Shown here: positions 42,552-46,061 of the stretch, one piece after another
Numbering within the stretch: the first letter of the stretch is position 1
Layout: every line of letters begins with the position of its first letter
DNA from: Eubacteriales bacterium
Lineage (GTDB): Bacteria; Bacillota; Clostridia; Peptostreptococcales; Anaerovoracaceae
DNA: 46,061 nt
Direction: 5' to 3'
Assembly: GCA_028692105.1 (NCBI GenBank)
Contig: JAQUYC010000013.1
Coordinates: forward strand, 1 to 46,061
Notes under the pieces: generated by a model
Databases searched by the model: none
The model's input: the letters and a program-made list of their open reading frames with translations, nothing else
What the model was told of the DNA's origin: nothing
Program-made: the position numbers and the translations under genes

Positions 42552-44459
42552 ATGGTTATGTCTGTAGTGTATAATTTTGATAAAATAATAGAAAGATCTC
42601 ACGAAAGATGTATTCAAAATAAAGTAGATAAAAGCAAGCAATTTCCGATCAGGGCAATAAGAGGACCTCAGTTTTCAGCACTGAAATATAAAAATGATGA
42701 CATGGTAAAAATTACAAGGCCTTTCATGGAGATAATATACAATGTGCTGGAAGGGTCCGGGTTTTCTATTTATCTTTCCGATAAGGACGGCATCGTTCTT
42801 ACAATAATAGGGGATCAAGACATAATAGAAGCCCAGGCAAAAGTAGGAATTGTTTTAGGTGCGGATATGAGCGAAGAGAGTGCAGGAACAAATGCAATAG
42901 GCACGGCTCTTTATGAGGACTGTTCGATTCAAATCTCAGGGCAGGAGCATTTCCTAAGAGCGTTTCATATCTGGACGTGTTCCGCTGCAGTTATACATAA
43001 TGAAGACGGAGATATCATAGGTTGCCTGAATCTGACCGGAAGATGTCAGCTTGCCCATCCTCATACATTAGGGCTTGTCATTGCAGCAGTGAAATCCATT
43101 GAAAACCAGCTTGCAGTTGATAAGACCCAAAAGGAACTGTTCAATACAAATCAATATTTAAATACGGTTATGAATTCTATTAATGTTGGAATTATTACAA
43201 CGGACATGAATGGCATAGTTACATCCATTAATAGTAAGCTATGTGATATGCTTGAGGTTAAGGCAGAAGATGTAATAAATAAAAGTGCTGAAGAGTTTAG
43301 CGGAGATTGGAGTGATTTAGGAGGTAAACTTAACAGTGGAAAAGTGTATGAAAACAAGGAAGCAATTTATTATGGCAATGACAAAAAGAATCGGTTTGAC
43401 CTAAGCGTTTATCCCATTAAAAATTATTCTGATACTATAATAGGGACGGTATCGGTCATTAAAGACATTAAAAATGTATATGACTTGGTTAGCAAGTATA
43501 CAGGAATGTCTGCAATTTATACTTTCAACGATATCATCGGAGAGAGCAAAGAAATACTGGAATTGAAAGAACTTGCAAAGAATATATCAGACAGCCCTTC
43601 TACAATACTGATTCAGGGCGAAAGCGGAACAGGAAAAGAGCTGATAGCCCAGTCGATACATAATAATAGCAGCAGAAGAAATAACAGCTTTGTAGCTATT
43701 AACTGCGGAGCCATACCGAAGGGCCTTATAGAAAGCGAGTTTTTCGGGTATGAAGAAGGAGCTTTTACAGGAGCTAAGAGAGGGGGGCACCCCGGAAAAT
43801 TTGAACTTGCCAGCGGTGGAACTCTTTTTTTGGATGAAATAGGAGAAATGCCCTTGGATATGCAGGTCAGTCTTTTAAGGGTTTTACAGGAAGGATGCAT
43901 CACCAGGCTGGGAGGCAACAAATGTACGATCGTAGATGTCCGAATTATTGCATCTACAAATAAAGATTTAAAGAAAGAAATAGAACAGGGTACCTTTCGT
44001 GAGGACCTATATTATAGATTAAGCGTAATTCCAATATATGCACCTTCGCTGAGAGAAAGAGAAGGAGACATCGAAATACTCATTAAGCATTTCTTAAAGG
44101 TGAAAGCCATAAAGCTTGGGAAGCCGATACCTGAAGTAAGCAGTTATTTATATAAAAAACTTCTTAATTATACCTGGCCCGGAAATATAAGAGAAATGGA
44201 AAATTGTATTGAGAACATTGTCAATATGGATGGGGATACTTCCTTCGGGTTTGACAGGGCAGAACTGAATCATATACCAAATAATATGATGCGAAGTGAA
44301 TCGGAATATGATATGTGTACTTTGGAAGAATGGGAGCAAAGAGCTATCTCAATCTGCCTGAACGAATGCAAGGGAAATATTACGAAAGCCGCCAGGATCC
44401 TTGGAGTGAACAGAAGCACATTACATTTAAAAATAAAGAAATTCCAAATGAAAAATTAA
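42552..44459 (+). CDS. Sigma-54-dependent activator, AcoR-like (GAF-PAS-AAA-Fis)
   Basis: A 635-residue enhancer-binding protein. Order: a GAF-like sensor (about 60-190), a PAS domain (about 205-325) and the AAA+ sigma-54 interaction domain (about 335-560). The last contains Walker A GESGTGKE (from residue 356) and an intact GAFTGA loop (403-408), with TLFLDEIGEM. The Fis-type helix-turn-helix is at the C-terminus (NITKAARILGVNRSTLHLKI). It would sense a small molecule and open -24/-12 promoters. ATG 42552 or 42558 starts it; the GGGGG at 42543-42547 fits 42558 better. The adh gene downstream has a sigma-54 promoter, making it the likely target. Confidence 0.92.
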   Translation: MVMSVVYNFDKIIERSHERCIQNKVDKSKQFPIRAIRGPQFSALKYKNDDMVKITRPFMEIIYNVLEGSGFSIYLSDKDGIVLTIIGDQDIIEAQAKVGIVLGADMSEESAGTNAIGTALYEDCSIQISGQEHFLRAFHIWTCSAAVIHNEDGDIIGCLNLTGRCQLAHPHTLGLVIAAVKSIENQLAVDKTQKELFNTNQYLNTVMNSINVGIITTDMNGIVTSINSKLCDMLEVKAEDVINKSAEEFSGDWSDLGGKLNSGKVYENKEAIYYGNDKKNRFDLSVYPIKNYSDTIIGTVSVIKDIKNVYDLVSKYTGMSAIYTFNDIIGESKEILELKELAKNISDSPSTILIQGESGTGKELIAQSIHNNSSRRNNSFVAINCGAIPKGLIESEFFGYEEGAFTGAKRGGHPGKFELASGGTLFLDEIGEMPLDMQVSLLRVLQEGCITRLGGNKCTIVDVRIIASTNKDLKKEIEQGTFREDLYYRLSVIPIYAPSLREREGDIEILIKHFLKVKAIKLGKPIPEVSSYLYKKLLNYTWPGNIREMENCIENIVNMDGDTSFGFDRAELNHIPNNMMRSESEYDMCTLEEWEQRAISICLNECKGNITKAARILGVNRSTLHLKIKKFQMKN

Positions 44460-44541
44460 CATTTGGCTTTCCTTTTTAGCTTTATTCCACCCAGCATATA
44501 GAGTTTAAAAGAATAAATATAATAAATGGTATGAAATTGCT

Positions 44542-44581
44542 ACAGTGTAGAAAATACCAACAGTTAACTCTGAAACAGTGT
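44542..44581 (+). promoter_or_regulatory. Candidate upstream activator sites for the sigma-54 regulator
   Basis: The heptamer ACAGTGT occurs at 44542-44548 (inside CTACAGTGTAG) and again at 44575-44581, 33 bp apart, about three helical turns. They lie 90-125 bp upstream of the -24 element, where enhancer sites usually sit. The second copy overlaps a terminator stem. Confidence 0.4.
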
Positions 44582-44602
44582 CGTGTTATGCGACGCTTTT
44601 TT
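44578..44602 (+). terminator. Terminator of the sigma-54 activator gene
   Basis: GTGTCG (44578-44583) pairs with CGACGC (44591-44596), with one U-G pair, then TTTTTT. Confidence 0.75.
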
Positions 44603-44667
44603 AGTCGGAACAATTCTGTATGGGCTTAAATGCTCGAAAATTAAGCGTTTCAGGTATGAACTAAATT

Positions 44668-44684
44668 TTGGCATGACACTTGCT
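44668..44684 (+). promoter_or_regulatory. Sigma-54 (-24/-12) promoter of adh
   Basis: TTGGCATG-ACAC-TTGCT, with the invariant GG and GC exactly 10 bp apart: a near-perfect match to the sigma-54 consensus. It is the only such site I noticed, and it lies right after the sigma-54 activator gene. Confidence 0.92.
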
Positions 44685-44756
44685 TTATAATCATATGACC
44701 ATATATAACCTTAGCACTTAAATACTCAGTAAATGTTATCAAACAAGGAGGAAACT

Positions 44757-45824
44757 ATGAAAATTAAAGCTTTAGCAATGTTAGGGATCGGGAAGATAGG
44801 TTGGATTGAAAAAGAGGCCCCAAAATGCGGTCCAATGGATGCCTTGGTAAGACCGATCGTCGTAGCACCATGCACATCAGATATCCACACAGTTTGGGAA
44901 GGTGCCATCGGTGAGCGCAGCGATATGATTTTAGGACATGAGACAATTGGCGAAGTAATGCAAGTCGGCGAACTGGTAAAAGATTTTAAGAAAGGTGACA
45001 AAGTTATAGTTCCGGCTATCACTCCGGATTGGGGCAGCATTGGCGCACAGAGTGGATTCCCAATGCATTCAGGCGGAGCTCTGGGCGGCTGGAAGTTTTC
45101 AAACTTTAAAGACGGCGTATTTGGAGAGCTATTCCATGTAAATGAAGCAGACGCGAACTTAGCCCTTCTGCCTGATGATATTGATCCTGTTTCGGCTGTT
45201 ATGCTTACTGATATGACAACAACCGGTTTTCATGCTGCAGAACTTGCAGAAGTAACATTGGGTGATACAGTTTGTGTTATAGGAATAGGCCCTGTTGGTT
45301 TAAATTCTGTTGCAGGAGCAAACCTGATGGGTGCCGGTAATATATTTGCAGTTGGATCACGACCTGATTGTATAAGAGTCGCAAGAGAATACGGTGCCAC
45401 AGATATCATCAACTATAAAGAAGGCGATATCGTTGAACAGGTCCTGGCAAAGACAAACGGACTTGGTGTTGATAAAGTCCTTATTGCCGGCGGAACAGTT
45501 GATACCTTTGCACAGGCTGTTAAGATGCTAAAACCAGGCGGTAGCATTGGAAGTGTTAATTACCTTGGTTCAGGTGAATTCATTAAGATACCAAGAGTTG
45601 AATGGGCTGTTGGAATGGGACATAAGAGAATCAATGCCGGACTTACACCGGGCGGGCGCTTAAGAATGGAAAAGTTGGCCACTTTGGTTCAGACCAAAAA
45701 GTATGATCCAAGTAAGCTTATCACTCATAAATTTGAAGGCTTTGACAAAATTGAAGATGCACTTCTTCTCATGAAAGATAAGCCATCTGATCTTATTAAG
45801 CCAGTCGTAGTAATTAAATGGTAA
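44757..45824 (+). CDS. adh: NADP-dependent secondary alcohol dehydrogenase
   Basis: A 355-residue zinc-type medium-chain dehydrogenase. It matches closely the clostridial and thermoanaerobic secondary alcohol dehydrogenases: VAPCTSDIHTVWEGAIGER, DMILGHETIGEV and VPAITPDWGS. Zinc ligands are Cys39, His61 and Asp152, and GIGPVGLNSVAGA is the nucleotide loop. AVGSRPDC has the Gly-Ser-Arg triad known to favour NADP. The reaction is ketone or aldehyde to alcohol (for example acetone to 2-propanol). ATG 44757 is preceded by AAGGAGGAAACT. Transcription from the sigma-54 promoter, with the neighbouring activator, is expected. Confidence 0.94.
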   Translation: MKIKALAMLGIGKIGWIEKEAPKCGPMDALVRPIVVAPCTSDIHTVWEGAIGERSDMILGHETIGEVMQVGELVKDFKKGDKVIVPAITPDWGSIGAQSGFPMHSGGALGGWKFSNFKDGVFGELFHVNEADANLALLPDDIDPVSAVMLTDMTTTGFHAAELAEVTLGDTVCVIGIGPVGLNSVAGANLMGAGNIFAVGSRPDCIRVAREYGATDIINYKEGDIVEQVLAKTNGLGVDKVLIAGGTVDTFAQAVKMLKPGGSIGSVNYLGSGEFIKIPRVEWAVGMGHKRINAGLTPGGRLRMEKLATLVQTKKYDPSKLITHKFEGFDKIEDALLLMKDKPSDLIKPVVVIKW

Positions 45825-45872
45825 AATAATCCTTAAAGCGGAAAAGCGGTGCTGCTTACATATTCTGCAATG

Positions 45873-45912
45873 TATAAAATCCATCTCGAAAGAGGTGGAT
45901 TTTATAATTCTG
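45873..45912 (+). terminator. Terminator of adh
   Basis: A 15-bp stem with one G-U pair (45873-45887 with 45892-45906) and a GAAA loop, followed by ATTCT. Confidence 0.7.
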
Positions 45913-46016
45913 TATACAAATTTGTCTTAAGCAGCAATTAATAAGGAAGGTATGTAAATTAATAAAAAAAGTGTATACTAAATATTAGAGAACTGTTGAT
46001 TGAAAGGAAAAATCAA

Positions 46017-46061
46017 ATGGTATACAGGGATTTTGATGAATTGGTAAATGGAGTAAGTTGT
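46017..46061 (+). CDS. Start of a further gene, cut by the window end
   Basis: ATG 46017 is preceded by AAAGGA (46002-46007). The 15 visible codons read MVYRDFDELVNGVSC; too short to name a family. A TATACT at 45974-45979 may be its -10 box, without a clear -35 partner. The 3' end lies outside. Confidence 0.6.
   Translation, partial: MVYRDFDELVNGVSC

Overview
The window reads as chromosomal DNA from an anaerobic, probably spore-forming low-GC Gram-positive bacterium of the class Clostridia. Supporting signs are a CotF-type coat protein, a short 2[4Fe-4S] ferredoxin, Rex, a CarD-family regulator, an FMN riboswitch upstream of ribU, CIRCE-controlled groESL, a clostridial-type IMP dehydrogenase, an ornithine-racemase-type enzyme and a sigma-54-controlled NADP-type secondary alcohol dehydrogenase. 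A family such as Anaerovoracaceae would fit, but genus or species cannot be fixed from the sequence alone. No tRNA, rRNA, CRISPR array, transposase or prophage gene was seen.

Layout. 1-4450: two visibly GC-richer genes, a TPR/WD40 protein cut by the left edge and a secreted GH17-like glycosidase with S-layer (SLH) repeats. 4654-11838: a drug/metabolite-type permease, an amino-acid permease, two tandem acyl-CoA-synthetase-like ligases and a PLP racemase, closed by a perfect bidirectional terminator. 11963-12457: coat protein on the minus strand. 12786-18133: two tandem orphan branched-chain-amino-acid-type binding lipoproteins, a NifU-type Fe-S scaffold, a CapA-like protein and an M20 dipeptidase. 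18286-19694: CarD-like regulator, then FMN riboswitch and RibU. 19880-25310: the tsaE-tsaB-rimI-small protein-tsaD group for tRNA t6A, an ABC-F ATPase and acyl carrier protein. 25456-28880: Rex, ferredoxin (minus), a P-loop/Asp23 fusion, an OGG1-type glycosylase and a DUF554 membrane protein. 28958-33624: CIRCE-groES-groEL, a VanY-type carboxypeptidase and guaB. 33690-34408: a cassette of very short ORFs, terminators and repeats. 34516-37959: pyruvate carboxylase (minus). 38187-39258: a PhoB-type regulator fragment running into PhoP-box-like repeats ahead of a lone pstS. 39343-42200: an FG-GAP-like membrane protein and a DUF3160 lipoprotein (minus). 42552-45824: an AcoR-like sigma-54 activator and its likely target adh. 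The first 15 codons of another gene end the window.

How the genes work together. Some parts are well-understood modules: FMN riboswitch with ribU, CIRCE with groESL, tsaEBD with rimI, and enhancer-binding protein with a -24/-12 promoter and adh. The less explained parts are the short-ORF cassette between guaB and pyc (16-bp inverted repeat, a 13-codon ORF whose stop lies in a terminator arm, a 31-codon ORF), the possible two-state hairpin over the pyc ribosome binding site, the phoB fragment overlapping the pstS control region, a minus-strand gene tail that keeps its terminator upstream of the binding-protein operon, and a large imperfect hairpin between ribU and tsaE.
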